In this document: positions 26,600-35,698 of the stretch, in pieces | Numbering within the stretch: position 1 is the stretch's first letter | Layout of the letters: each line of letters opens with the position of its first letter | From: Desulfovibrio sp. DV | GTDB taxonomy: Bacteria; Desulfobacterota; Desulfovibrionia; Desulfovibrionales; Desulfovibrionaceae | Direction of reading: 5' to 3' | Assembly: GCF_001936595.1 (NCBI RefSeq) | Contig: NZ_MLBG01000008.1 | Coordinates: 18,073-82,072 of the forward strand | Length of the DNA stretch: 64,000 bases | Program-made: the position numbers and the translations under genes | The notes under the pieces: model-generated | The model's input: the letters and a program-made list of their open reading frames with translations, nothing else | What the model was told of the DNA's origin: nothing | Databases searched by the model: none

Positions 26600-27736
26600 A
26601 TGGCCAATACGAAACGCTCCAACCCGCTGCTCCTTGTTGCCTGCCTCGGGTTGCTCGCCGGCCTCTATGGCGTCTTTGAAGCGCTGGTCTACCGGACGGG
26701 ACCCACGGGGCTGGGGTCGTATGTGCCCTGGGGGCTTGGTGTGGCGCTGTATCTGCTTTTTCTGGGGCTGTCGGCCGGCGGGCTTCTCGTCAATTGTCTG
26801 GTATACATCCTTGGGAAGAAGGAACTGGACCGCATCGCTGGCGTAGTCACCTATGCAACACTTTTAACGGAAGTCTGTGCCGGCATCGCCATCGCCCTGG
26901 ACCTTGGGCACTGGGAGCGGATGTATCGTTTTATCGTCTCTCCCAGCCTGACCTCCCCCATGTTCTGGATGCTCATCTTTTTCACGGCGGTCCTCGTCGT
27001 CTACGCCGTAAAAGCCCTGGCCATCATCGTGGGCAGTCAGTCGCTGGCCCGGTTGTGCTCGCTCGTTTCGATCCCGGTCAGCCTGTGCTTCTACGCCACA
27101 AACGGCTATTTTTTCTCTATCATCACCAGCCATCCGGCCTGGAGCGGTGCATTCACCACGGTCTGGTTCGTGCTGGCGGCCCTCTTGTCCGGCGGGGGGC
27201 TGGTCACCGCCCTGGCCTGGTTTAGCCAGGAAGAATCCGAAGTCACGCTGCGCCTGGGCCGGACCGTGGCCGTGCTCCTGGCCTGTTTTCTCATCTTTGA
27301 GTGGTTGTATTTTTCGGCCGGCTACCGGGGCGGACGCCCGGACATCGCTGCGGCTCTGACCGCCATGCTGACCGGGCAAGCGGCCTGGAGCTTCTGGCTG
27401 CTCCATATTGGCCTGGGACTTTTCCTGCCCTTGGCCTTGCTGCTTGTCGGTCGCAACTCGCCCGCCGCCGTGGCCTGGGCTGGCCTGTGCATCGTGGCCG
27501 GCTTCCTGGCCTACCGCTACGCCTTCGTGGTGGCTCCACAGTCCGTGCCCATGCTGCCGGGGCTGGATAAGGCCTGGCAGGACCCGCGCCTGACGTTGAC
27601 CTACACACCGACTCTTGGCGAATGGCTGCTGACGCTGTGGGTCTTTTCCCTGGGTTTGGCCGGCTTCGTTGTCGGTCCGCGTTTGTTCCCACGGCTTTTT
27701 TCCCGGCCGGCCTGGCTTCAACCCTTGGCCCGATGA
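26600..27736 (+). CDS. ttrC: NrfD/PsrC-type quinol-oxidising membrane subunit (TtrC-like)
   Basis: A 378-aa integral membrane protein with about nine to ten helices, of the NrfD/PsrC family that takes electrons from quinol. Conserved features include GSYVPWGLGVALYLLFLGLS in the first repeat and the HPAWSGAFTTVWF segment in the second. A GGGAGG site precedes the ATG. It lies 12 bp after ttrB and 9 bp before ttrA. The length fits TtrC and PsrC. Confidence 0.85.
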   Translation: MANTKRSNPLLLVACLGLLAGLYGVFEALVYRTGPTGLGSYVPWGLGVALYLLFLGLSAGGLLVNCLVYILGKKELDRIAGVVTYATLLTEVCAGIAIALDLGHWERMYRFIVSPSLTSPMFWMLIFFTAVLVVYAVKALAIIVGSQSLARLCSLVSIPVSLCFYATNGYFFSIITSHPAWSGAFTTVWFVLAALLSGGGLVTALAWFSQEESEVTLRLGRTVAVLLACFLIFEWLYFSAGYRGGRPDIAAALTAMLTGQAAWSFWLLHIGLGLFLPLALLLVGRNSPAAVAWAGLCIVAGFLAYRYAFVVAPQSVPMLPGLDKAWQDPRLTLTYTPTLGEWLLTLWVFSLGLAGFVVGPRLFPRLFSRPAWLQPLAR

Positions 27737-27745
27737 GGTGACGCC

Positions 27746-30700
27746 ATGGATCGCAGATGTTTTATCAAGACTTCAGCCTTGCTTGGCGGCTCCTTGGCTG
27801 TCTCGGGCTGGCTGCGCCCGGACTCTTTGGCCGACGCCTCGGCCTCCATTTCTACATACACCGGCAATATGCCAGAAAATATGATTTTCTCAGCCTGCCA
27901 GCAGTGCAACACCCAGTGCGGCATCAAGGTAAAGATTAAAGATGGTCAGGTGGCCAAGATTGACGGAAACCCATTTAGCCCCTGGACCATGACGCCGCAG
28001 CTGCCCTACGCCACGCCCATGGCCGAGGCGGCCAGCTTCGACGCCTCCCTGTGCCCCAAGGGCTATGCCGGCATCCAGACGCTCTACGACCCGTACCGCA
28101 TCGTCAAGGTGCTCAAGCGGGCTGGCAAGCGCGGTGAGAACAGGTGGAAGAGCATCCCCTTTGAACAGGCCGTGGCCGAAGTCGTGGCCGGCGGCGACCT
28201 GTTTGGCGAAGGACATGTCGATGGATTAAACGCCATCATCGCCTGCCGCGATCCCAAGATTGCCGACGCCTTGCAGAAAGACGCCGCCGACGTGGCGGCC
28301 AAGAAACTGACCCTGGAGGAGTTCAAGGCCAAACAGGCCGTCAATCTCAAATACTTGATCGACCCGGACCACCCGGACCTGGGGCTTAAAAACAACCAGT
28401 TCTGCCTCAACTGGGGCCGGCTCAAGGGCGGGCGCAGCGAGCTGATCCGGCGCTTTACCGATTTCTCCTGCGGCTCTTACAATTACCACGGCCACACCAC
28501 GGTCTGCCAGGGTTCGCTCTATTTCTCGGGCAAGGCCATGTCGGATCAGTTCGTGGAAGGGAAATTCACCGACGGGTCCAAGTTCTACTGGCAGGGCGAC
28601 ACCGGTAATGCCGAATTCCTGCTGTTTGTGGGAGCCAGCCCCTTCGAGGCCAACTACGGACCGCCGCTTCGGGCCGGCAAGATCACGCGGCTCCAGCACG
28701 AGGGCGTCAAAGTCGCCGTAGTGGACCCGCGCTGCTCCAAGGCCGCCTCCCGGGCCTGGAAATGGCTGCCCAACAAACCCGACGGCGTCGGTGCGTTGGC
28801 CCAAGCGATGATCCGCTGGATCATTGAGAACAAGCGCTTTGACGAACGCTACCTCAAAAACGCCAACAAGGCTGCGGCCAAGGCCGACAACGAGCCGACC
28901 TGGAGCCAGGCTTGCTGGCTGGTGAAGCTCGACGGAAGCGGCAAACCCGGCCCGTATCTGCGCGGCTCAGACCTGGGTGGGACGCCGGAAAAGCGCCCGA
29001 AAAAGGACGGCAAGGGCGATTGGGACTTCGATCCCTTTGTCTGCCTGGACGAGGCCGGCAACCCGGTTCTGTTTGATCCCAATGACGACAAGACCGTGGC
29101 CGAGGGACAGCTCTTGTGGAGCGGCGAGCCCAGCGGTGTCCCAGCCAAGACGGTCCTGCAGATCTACTGGGAGGAAGCGAGCGCCAAACCCCTGGCCGAG
29201 TGGTGCAAGCTGGCCGGCCTGTCTGAAGTCGACGTCGTGGAAGTGGCCAGGGAGTTTACCTCCCACGGCAAGCGGGCCGTGGCCGACCTGCACCGTGGTG
29301 TGTCCCAGCACACCAACGGCTTTTACAACGTGGTAGCTTGGTACACGGTCAACACGCTGATCGGCAACCACGACTGGATGGGCGGCCTGTCCAAGGCCAC
29401 CAACTTCAACTACGACGGAGCGTCCCCGGGCAAACCCTACGACTGTACGGCACATCCGGCCAAGCTCAAGGGCTGGGGCGTGTCAATCATCCGCCATCAG
29501 ACGGCTTACGACAAATCCACGCTCTTTTCCGGCTATCCGGCCAAGCGCGTCTGGTATCCGTTTTGTTCGGACATCTACCAGGAGGTCATCCCTTCGGCCG
29601 GGGACGGCTATCCCTATCCGCTCAAGTGCCTCATGCTCTACATGGGCACCCCGGTCTATTCCCTGCCGGCCGGGCACGAGATCGCCAAGATCCTGGCCGA
29701 TCCGAAAAAGATTCCGCTGTTCATCACCTCCGATATTACAGTTGGCGAGACGAGCATCTTCGCGGACTACGTCTTTCCCGACGTGACCTATCTGGAGCGC
29801 TGGGAATTCGTGGGCTCCCACCCGTCCATGACGCCCAAGGTGGGGGCCATCCGTCAGCCGGCGGCCGCGCCCCTGACTGACTCCTGCACGGTCTACGGCC
29901 AGCAGATGCCCATCTGCCTGGAGTCCATGCTGCTGGGGCTGGCCGAAAAGATGGGACTGGCCGGCTTTGGCGAGAATGCCTTCGGTCCGGGCCGACATTT
30001 GCGGCACATGGACGACCTGTATCTGCCCATGTGCGCCAATATGGCTTACGGCGACAAGGCCGACGGCTCGGAGAAGATCCCGGCTGCCGACAAGACCGAG
30101 ATGGACATCTTCCTGGCCGCCCGCAAGCATCTGCCGGCCACGGTGTTCGACGCCAAGCGCTGGGAAGCGCTGGTCGGCCCGGAGCTGTGGCCGTCGGTAG
30201 TGGCCATGCTCAACCGGGGCGGGCGGTTCCAGGCTTATGACAAGGCCTACAAGGATGGGCAGCTCGTTAATAAGTACGGCAAAATGGTGGGTCTGTACTT
30301 CGAGAACATGGTCAAGGCCAAGGACTCCATGACCGGCAAGGCCTACCTCCCCTACGGCGGCTATCTGCCCTCGCCCCTGGACTGCACGGGCAAGCCCCTC
30401 GACGACGCGGCCGCCGGCTATGACCTGACCATGATCACCTACAAGGCCGTGACCCAGACCAAAAGCCGCACCTCAGGCGACTACTGGCTCCAGGCCCCGT
30501 ATCCGGAAAACTTCGTGGAGCTGGCGGCAGCCGACGCGGCCCGCCTGGGCTTCAAGGCCGGCGACGCGGTCAAGATCGTTTCGGCCTCCAACACCGAAGG
30601 GGTGTGGGATCTGGGACCGTTCGGCAAAAAGTTCATGATCGGCAAGGTGCGCATCCTGGAAGGGCTGCGTCCGGGTGTCACCGCCTTCTCCCTGGGACAC

Positions 30701-30895
30701 GGACACTGGGCCTACGGCGCTGGGCAGTGGCAAATTGACGGCCAGGCCATTACGCCCGACCCGCGCCGGGCCACGGGCGTGCACGGCAATGCGGCCATGC
30801 GGGTGGACCCAGTGCTCAAAAACACCTGTCTTGTGGACAAAGTGGGCGGCTCGGCAGTGTTTTACCAAACCCAGGTGAAACTGGTGAAGGTGTAG
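27746..30895 (+). CDS. ttrA: molybdopterin oxidoreductase, tetrathionate-reductase-like catalytic subunit
   Basis: A 1049-aa DMSO-reductase-family enzyme with a TAT signal (MDRRCFIKTSALLGG). A [4Fe-4S] motif follows (ACQQCNTQCGIKV, then LCPKGYAG after about 60 residues). The probable Mo-ligand cysteine is in HTTVCQGSLY (about residue 255). Large insertions and a length above 1000 fit TtrA rather than ArrA (about 850). It belongs to the Ttr/Srd/Arr clade. Gene order B-C-A supports tetrathionate reductase, but the arsenic neighbours leave arsenate, selenate or sulfur species possible. No TtrRS two-component pair or TorD chaperone is nearby. Confidence 0.8.
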   Translation: MDRRCFIKTSALLGGSLAVSGWLRPDSLADASASISTYTGNMPENMIFSACQQCNTQCGIKVKIKDGQVAKIDGNPFSPWTMTPQLPYATPMAEAASFDASLCPKGYAGIQTLYDPYRIVKVLKRAGKRGENRWKSIPFEQAVAEVVAGGDLFGEGHVDGLNAIIACRDPKIADALQKDAADVAAKKLTLEEFKAKQAVNLKYLIDPDHPDLGLKNNQFCLNWGRLKGGRSELIRRFTDFSCGSYNYHGHTTVCQGSLYFSGKAMSDQFVEGKFTDGSKFYWQGDTGNAEFLLFVGASPFEANYGPPLRAGKITRLQHEGVKVAVVDPRCSKAASRAWKWLPNKPDGVGALAQAMIRWIIENKRFDERYLKNANKAAAKADNEPTWSQACWLVKLDGSGKPGPYLRGSDLGGTPEKRPKKDGKGDWDFDPFVCLDEAGNPVLFDPNDDKTVAEGQLLWSGEPSGVPAKTVLQIYWEEASAKPLAEWCKLAGLSEVDVVEVAREFTSHGKRAVADLHRGVSQHTNGFYNVVAWYTVNTLIGNHDWMGGLSKATNFNYDGASPGKPYDCTAHPAKLKGWGVSIIRHQTAYDKSTLFSGYPAKRVWYPFCSDIYQEVIPSAGDGYPYPLKCLMLYMGTPVYSLPAGHEIAKILADPKKIPLFITSDITVGETSIFADYVFPDVTYLERWEFVGSHPSMTPKVGAIRQPAAAPLTDSCTVYGQQMPICLESMLLGLAEKMGLAGFGENAFGPGRHLRHMDDLYLPMCANMAYGDKADGSEKIPAADKTEMDIFLAARKHLPATVFDAKRWEALVGPELWPSVVAMLNRGGRFQAYDKAYKDGQLVNKYGKMVGLYFENMVKAKDSMTGKAYLPYGGYLPSPLDCTGKPLDDAAAGYDLTMITYKAVTQTKSRTSGDYWLQAPYPENFVELAAADAARLGFKAGDAVKIVSASNTEGVWDLGPFGKKFMIGKVRILEGLRPGVTAFSLGHGHWAYGAGQWQIDGQAITPDPRRATGVHGNAAMRVDPVLKNTCLVDKVGGSAVFYQTQVKLVKV

Positions 30896-30911
30896 CGGCA
30901 GCGCGGCGCGT

Positions 30912-30951
30912 ACGGGCTGCCCCGATAGTGCCCCTTCGGGCAGCCCGTTTT
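30912..30951 (+). terminator. terminator after the ttr operon
   Basis: ACGGGCTGCCC (30912-30922) and GGGCAGCCCGT (30938-30948) form an 11-bp stem with a 15-nt loop, followed by TTTT. It lies 17 bp after the ttrA stop. Confidence 0.85.
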
Positions 30952-31020
30952 GATGCTGTGGTTTCGATGCAGGCATCCCTGTGCCAACCGAACAAAGCCA
31001 CTCGCTTAAAGGAGTATCGC

Positions 31021-31449
31021 GTGAAAATACTTCTCGCCTACGACAACTCCGATTATGCCGAAGTTGCCATGGAGCGTGCGGCCAGGCTGTCCCAAACGCT
31101 CGATGCGCAATTGTTTGTCATCTCTGTGATCCCGGAACTCAGTTGCTCGGCGGCGGGATTTCCGGAAGGCTACTGCGAGACGATAAACAACGCATTCGCC
31201 AAAGAATGCAAAGAACTCTTGGACAAGGCTTGCGCGTTACTGGCCGACAAGGGGATACGCGCCCAGTCGATACTGGAATTTGGACACCCTGCGGGCAAAA
31301 TCCTGGAAACCGCCGAAACACTTGGCGCGGACATGATCGTTCTTGGCTCCAGAGGAATGCATGGCATTGAGCGGTTTCTCCTTGGCAGTGTGTCCAGCAA
31401 AGTTGCGGCCCATGCCAAATGCGATGTTCTGATAGCCCGTAAACGCTGA
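31021..31449 (+). CDS. universal stress protein (UspA family)
   Basis: A 142-aa Usp domain protein. The start is GTG 31021 with AAAGGAG 7 bp upstream; the frame extends further 5' without a site. The ATP-binding signature GSRGMHGIERFLLGSVSSKV is in the C-terminal third and the first strand is KILLAYDNSDYAE. Role unknown; it is often induced under respiratory or metal stress. It sits between two terminators, so it is a single-gene unit. Confidence 0.9.
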   Translation: MKILLAYDNSDYAEVAMERAARLSQTLDAQLFVISVIPELSCSAAGFPEGYCETINNAFAKECKELLDKACALLADKGIRAQSILEFGHPAGKILETAETLGADMIVLGSRGMHGIERFLLGSVSSKVAAHAKCDVLIARKR

Positions 31450-31476
31450 CAGTATTTCCGTCTCACCCCCTCCACC

Positions 31477-31514
31477 TGGCTGCCCCGAAGTCCTCCCCGG
31501 GGCAGCCATTTTTG
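31477..31514 (+). terminator. terminator after the usp gene
   Basis: A perfect 10-bp stem TGGCTGCCCC (31477-31486)/GGGGCAGCCA (31499-31508) with a 12-nt loop and a following T run. The stem resembles the ttr terminator. Confidence 0.8.
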
Positions 31515-31595
31515 GGGTAGACATGATGAATGCGTCGGGGATGGAGTCTGTATCGGCGTTGTGCCCAACCTCCAACTGATGCGAGGCTTGACGCA

Positions 31596-32165
31596 TCAGT
31601 TTTCGGTGCCCACGGCACTCCACCGGGAACATCCTCCCGGTTTGACGACAAAATCCGTGATGCTTCCCCGGGCATCCAACTCCAACTGGCAACAATCCTC
31701 GATCATGCGTCGCATTTGCAGCCTCGCCCGCAAAACGCGGGACTTGACCGCAGCCAGGGAGATACCCAGCCGGCTGGCCACCTCCCGTTGTCGCATCCCC
31801 TCGTAATCGGCCATAACCAATGGTGCTCGCATCTTCTCCGGCAAGGCTTCGATCATCGGCTTCAGGCAAGCTCCCATTTCTTTGGGGGAACCCACACTCG
31901 GGTCAGGGCTTGCAGAGGCCAGCGACGGCGGGAGTTCGACCGTGGGACGCTTGCCGCGATAATGGTCGGCAATAGTTGTTCGGGCAACCGCGAAAAGCCA
32001 GCCTCGCGGTTGCGTAACATGGCTTTGTGCCAAATGAGATAAGGTCTTGCAGAATACGTCTTGCAGGATATCGTCCACGGCAGCCTGACAAAGCACCCGC
32101 CGGGTGATGAAAGCCCTGAGTTCATCCCGATGCGCAATCCACATGATTTCCAGCTCTTCCTGCAT
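31596..32165 (-). CDS. sigZ: SigZ-type ECF RNA polymerase sigma factor
   Basis: A 189-aa ECF sigma factor: region 2 (ELRAFITRRV...VDDILQDVFCKTL), region 3/4 with the helix-turn-helix MRQREVASRLGISLAAVKSRVLRAR, and the C-terminal extension with a CC pair (IEDCCQLELDARGSI) characteristic of SigZ. It lies 11 bp downstream of arsM in the same direction. The paired cysteines could sense metalloid or thiol status directly; no anti-sigma gene follows. Confidence 0.85.
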   Translation of the reverse strand: MQEELEIMWIAHRDELRAFITRRVLCQAAVDDILQDVFCKTLSHLAQSHVTQPRGWLFAVARTTIADHYRGKRPTVELPPSLASASPDPSVGSPKEMGACLKPMIEALPEKMRAPLVMADYEGMRQREVASRLGISLAAVKSRVLRARLQMRRMIEDCCQLELDARGSITDFVVKPGGCSRWSAVGTEN

Positions 32166-32176
32166 GACAACCGTCC

Positions 32177-32974
32177 CTAAGCCTTGACGGCCTCGATGCT
32201 CGCCGAGGCAAGGCTCTTCTCCAAGTTAAGTCCCGGAAGCCACGCCGCAAGCAGTGCTTTGGTTTCCGGCCGTGGACGGATGGAAACTTGCCTGAATCCG
32301 GCTTCTCGCATCATCGCTTCGAGCACAACAATTCGCTCGGCTCCGGCCACACAGGCCGCATGCAGCTTGATGTCCCGACGCACCGTTTCGGGGAGTTCCT
32401 CCGTCGCCACGATATCCGATATGGCCAGTCGCCCGCCGGGCTTGAGTACCCGATAAGCCTCCCGGAATACCTGGGCCTTGTCCGTGCTCAGGTTCACGAC
32501 GCAGTTGGAAAGCACGACATCGGCGATGCCGTCGGGAACCGGAAGATATTCGATCTCGCCAAGGCGAAATGACACGTTGCCGCATTGTGCAGTTACCGCA
32601 TTTCTTCTCGCTTTTTCAACCATCTCCGGCGTCATGTCCACACCGATGACGCGCCCGGTTTCCCCCACCTGTCTGGCCGCAAGAAAACAGTCGAAACCAC
32701 CGCCGCTGCCCAGGTCCACGACAACCTCGCCCGGGCGTAATGCGGCTATGGCTTGCGGATTGCCGCAGCCGAGGCCCATGTTCGCCCCTTCCGGGACACT
32801 TTGCACTTCCGCCGTGGCATACCCGGCCATCCGAGCCAAATCCTCCGATGAAGTGGCGCTGTTTGGGCCACAGCATCCGCTCCCGCAGCCACAGCCGGAC
32901 TTCCCGGACAAGGCTGTCTCGGCGTATTTTGTACGGATTGATTCTCTGATCTCGACATCGCAATGCTCTTTCAT
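32177..32974 (-). CDS. arsM: arsenite methyltransferase ArsM
   Basis: A 265-aa SAM-dependent methyltransferase. A cysteine-rich N-terminus (GCGCGSGCCGP) precedes the SAM site VVDLGSGGGFDCFLAARQVG and the segment VLSNCVVNLSTDKAQVFREAYRVLKPGG. Cysteines equivalent to the As(III) ligands (LGCGNP, LSNCVVN, AACVAGA) are visible. It methylates arsenite. The start at 32974 follows AGGAG by about 7 bp; the frame extends 72 codons upstream without a plausible start. First gene of arsM-sigZ. Confidence 0.92.
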   Translation of the reverse strand: MKEHCDVEIRESIRTKYAETALSGKSGCGCGSGCCGPNSATSSEDLARMAGYATAEVQSVPEGANMGLGCGNPQAIAALRPGEVVVDLGSGGGFDCFLAARQVGETGRVIGVDMTPEMVEKARRNAVTAQCGNVSFRLGEIEYLPVPDGIADVVLSNCVVNLSTDKAQVFREAYRVLKPGGRLAISDIVATEELPETVRRDIKLHAACVAGAERIVVLEAMMREAGFRQVSIRPRPETKALLAAWLPGLNLEKSLASASIEAVKA

Positions 32975-33495
32975 CTGAGTTCTCCTGTACCCGCAAAATG
33001 TGCGGCTTTTGGAGGAAGACGGAATCCGAGAAAAAAGGATGCAGAACTTTCCTTCCTTTCGGAAGACACACCAACACTCAATATCCCTACAGAAAAGTAT
33101 GGAATTGCAGTGGTTTGTAAGATTTTTAGACACACTCTGTGTATGGAAAATGAGCATACAACTAAATAACTGCATGATTATCTTACACAATCGAGATGCG
33201 TCGATGCCACAGTGCTGTAATTATGGACAAATTTGTTGGAACAAAAAATGCTTAAGGGGAGGCAAATCTCCGAGTTGGTCAGGGGGGGGCAGGCGTTCGG
33301 AATGAGCCAATCCTCGAAGAATATTTTCCAATGAGGCTTATTACTCTATTGTGAATATTTCGGAGGCAAAAGAATGCATTGGCGGACGTATCGCGGCTAC
33401 AAGCATCCTGACAAAACAATTCACAAGCCATCGGTCTCGCAAAGATCTCTGGGATTAGTCGGTTTTCAAAAGCAATATTTAAAGGAGAATGCCCC
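32975..33495. other. divergent intergenic region, arsM / DUF5993
   Basis: About 520 AT-rich bp containing the arsM promoter (minus) and the promoter of the DUF5993-DsbB operon (plus). A run of nine G lies near 33283-33291. No convincing gene, terminator or operator was recognised; the minus-strand frame at 33279-33569 is antisense to the start of the DUF5993 gene and looks random. Confidence 0.5.
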
Positions 33496-33651
33496 TTGGA
33501 CGCATTTTTTTTCTTTGCAATTTCTGCCTCAATGGTATTGACGTACCTAGGGCACAGAAAGCAAGCCATTTATATTCTTGTCGCACTCCTCCCTGTCGTT
33601 ATCATGTGGTATGTTTACAACATCAATTTCTATTTAAATATATCCCTCTAA
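33496..33651 (+). CDS. DUF5993-like small membrane protein
   Basis: A 51-aa protein starting at TTG 33496 with AAAGGAG 8 bp upstream. It has two short hydrophobic helices separated by a basic loop (LTYLGHRKQAIYILVALL). Size, topology and position just before a DsbB gene fit the DUF5993 family, which co-occurs with DsbB-type proteins; function unknown. An ATG at 33489 opens a different, implausible frame. Probably translationally linked to dsbB, 10 bp downstream. Confidence 0.7.
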   Translation: MDAFFFFAISASMVLTYLGHRKQAIYILVALLPVVIMWYVYNINFYLNISL

Positions 33652-33661
33652 GGACTATGAG

Positions 33662-34252
33662 ATGAAAATTTCGAAGTTTATAGTTTTTTGTAACCTTGTC
33701 TGGATTACTGTGATAATGTGTGTCTTACTAGGATCGCTTTATATCCAATTCTTTATTGGCGAACAGCCGTGCCGTTTGTGTACTTGGCAAAGAATGGCCA
33801 TGTTTATTATCGTTACATTGCTGCTCATGAACATAAAGTTTGGCCAAAGAGCAAGCCACTATGGGCTAATTATAATTTTTTCTCTGTTTGGAGCTTCTGT
33901 TTCTGTTCGGCAAATTCTTTCCTATATAATGCCTGGAAACCCAGGATTCGGCCCTGTTGTGTTTGGAGTCCACACGTATACTTGGGCATTCCTTGTGTTT
34001 ATGAGCTGTATCCTAGCTTCAAGCTTGACGCTTGTTATGGGTGCTCAAAAAAATCAGGAGGAAACAATAGTTTTATCTCGATACAAAAAAGGATTTTTTG
34101 GTCTAGCGGTGGGGGCATGTCTTTGTTTTTCGGTAGCTACATTGTTCCAATGCGGATTGAAAGTGTGTCCAGCTGCTACCGAATTTAATGTTACTGCGCA
34201 AAAAGTGTTGAGTGCAGAAGAAGCCTGCTGCCCAGCCGATAAAAATAAATAA
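33662..34252 (+). CDS. DsbB-like disulfide bond formation protein
   Basis: A 196-aa four-helix membrane protein. The CxxC that oxidises DsbA is present (EQPCRLCTWQR, about residues 37-40). The second periplasmic cysteine pair of classical DsbB is missing between helices 3 and 4 (IMPGNPGFGPVVFG). A C-terminal extension carries FQCGLKVCP and EACC, possibly substituting for it. It would feed quinone-derived oxidising power to periplasmic disulfides. No DsbA gene was found here. AT-rich, unlike the ttr genes. Confidence 0.83.
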   Translation: MKISKFIVFCNLVWITVIMCVLLGSLYIQFFIGEQPCRLCTWQRMAMFIIVTLLLMNIKFGQRASHYGLIIIFSLFGASVSVRQILSYIMPGNPGFGPVVFGVHTYTWAFLVFMSCILASSLTLVMGAQKNQEETIVLSRYKKGFFGLAVGACLCFSVATLFQCGLKVCPAATEFNVTAQKVLSAEEACCPADKNK

Positions 34253-34288
34253 CCTTGTAACAACGGAACGACTAACACGGAGTACATT

Positions 34289-35029
34289 GTGACTATTAAG
34301 CGCCATATTGTTTTGGCTATATTTTTTTTACTTGGTCTAAGCAGTCTCGCATTAGCAGACGTTCAACATTGCGATACGGAAACAATGAAGTCTGTCATTT
34401 CCGAGAATGCTAACAATAAAAACTTCGTAGTAATTGACGTAAGTCCAACAGTGTCTTACGAAAGCAGTCATCTTGAAGGAGCCATTTCATTGCCGGCAGA
34501 AAGCCAAAACTTTGAAGAAAACATACAAAAGCTCGACAAAAACAAAAGTTATCTCGTGTATTGCCATAAAATGAAATGGACTCCAAAGGCCATCGAGGTC
34601 ATGAAAAGAAATGGTTTTGAAAACCTCTTTGCTTCGGCAGAAGGAAAAGAGGGTTGGATGAAGGCTGGCAATAGTGTAGTCACTCAGACAGCGAATCAAT
34701 TAGATACAAAGTCAATGAAGAAATTCATTGCGGAAAACAAAGCAAATGACAACTTTGTCATTCTCGATGTAAGCCCCGCGCCGGCTTTTGCGCAACGCCA
34801 CATCGACGGGGCAATAAACATGCCTGCAAATCATCCTGATTTTGAAAAGAACATCCAGATGATGGATAAGAATAAGACCTACTTGGTCTATTGTTTTGCA
34901 GGACGGTGGACTCCACAAGCAATAACTTTTATGAAGAGTAATGGCTTTAAAAACGTGATCGCCTCATCAGAAGGTCTTTCTGGGTGGGAACAAGCCGGCA
35001 ATAATGTTGTCTTAGGTGATGCCAAATAA
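34289..35029 (+). CDS. secreted tandem rhodanese protein
   Basis: A 246-aa protein with a signal peptide (IVLAIFFLLGLSSLALA) and two similar rhodanese domains (about 25-130 and 135-245). Both active loops keep a cysteine (YLVYCHKMKWTPKAI and YLVYCFAGRWTPQAI), so both halves may carry sulfane sulfur, unlike classical tandem rhodaneses where only one does. The halves arose by internal duplication. The start is a GTG at 34289. Third gene of the DUF5993-DsbB operon. Confidence 0.85.
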   Translation: MTIKRHIVLAIFFLLGLSSLALADVQHCDTETMKSVISENANNKNFVVIDVSPTVSYESSHLEGAISLPAESQNFEENIQKLDKNKSYLVYCHKMKWTPKAIEVMKRNGFENLFASAEGKEGWMKAGNSVVTQTANQLDTKSMKKFIAENKANDNFVILDVSPAPAFAQRHIDGAINMPANHPDFEKNIQMMDKNKTYLVYCFAGRWTPQAITFMKSNGFKNVIASSEGLSGWEQAGNNVVLGDAK

Positions 35030-35194
35030 GATATTCGGCCTGTATGGGATCAAAGGCGTACACTTTGCAAAAAATCAGCCCTGGGGCCAGCGAGAGGAGC
35101 TAACACCTCTTCCGCTGGTCTCAAACATACAGTCTGCCGTTGACCCCGGGCATTGGTCAGCGTACATACTTAAACAGGGCCAAGGAGTTTTTAA

Positions 35195-35698
35195 ATGAAA
35201 AAATACCTATTGCTTTTAACTGTACTAATTTTTCTTTTTAGCACGTCATACTCTGTTAGCGCCGAATCACTCCCTGATGGATTTGGCGATCTAAAGTTTG
35301 GAAATCCAGTTCCGGAAGAATTGATCGGCAAAGATAAAGCAAAAATAGCCAATCACAACAAGAACTACTCGATACGAACAGACCGTCGTGACAATTTTTT
35401 TGGAATAGATGTAAAATGGATTGATTATTCTTTTGTAAATGACGTATTTTATGAGGCTAGTTTTGAAACGGATGCAATGAGCATAGACCAGTATAAGAAT
35501 TTAGTCGCTCAAGTCTCAGCGCGATACGGACCGCCTCTTTTGTCCGGAAGTCTTATCCAGGGTGAAATCATCGATCTCTGGCAACATGACGGAAAAAGCT
35601 TACGGTTTCACACCGCGAGTGTTTCAAACAACATGACAATCGTTGTCGAAATTAGCCAAATAACTAATGACATGAAGTGCTCATGTATCCAGCCATGA
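35195..35698 (+). CDS. secreted hypothetical protein
   Basis: A 167-aa protein with a clear signal peptide (MKKYLLLLTVLIFLFSTSYSVSA) behind AAGGAG. The mature part (GFGDLKFGNPVPEELIGK, later YGPPLLSGS and DLWQHDGKSLRFH) resembles small periplasmic proteins whose N-terminal FG.LKFG segment recurs in several bacterial families of unknown function. Two cysteines close the protein (CSCIQP). Possibly co-transcribed with the rhodanese gene 165 bp upstream. Confidence 0.75.
   Translation: MKKYLLLLTVLIFLFSTSYSVSAESLPDGFGDLKFGNPVPEELIGKDKAKIANHNKNYSIRTDRRDNFFGIDVKWIDYSFVNDVFYEASFETDAMSIDQYKNLVAQVSARYGPPLLSGSLIQGEIIDLWQHDGKSLRFHTASVSNNMTIVVEISQITNDMKCSCIQP

Noticed and set aside
32975..33190. N-terminal extension of ArsM
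   Set aside because: The extra 72 codons lie in AT-rich intergenic sequence, while ATG 32974 has a good AGGAG site and matches known ArsM starts.
33489..33650. ATG-initiated frame at 33489
   Set aside because: Its product has no pattern, whereas the TTG frame at 33496 gives a typical two-helix DUF5993-like protein ahead of dsbB.
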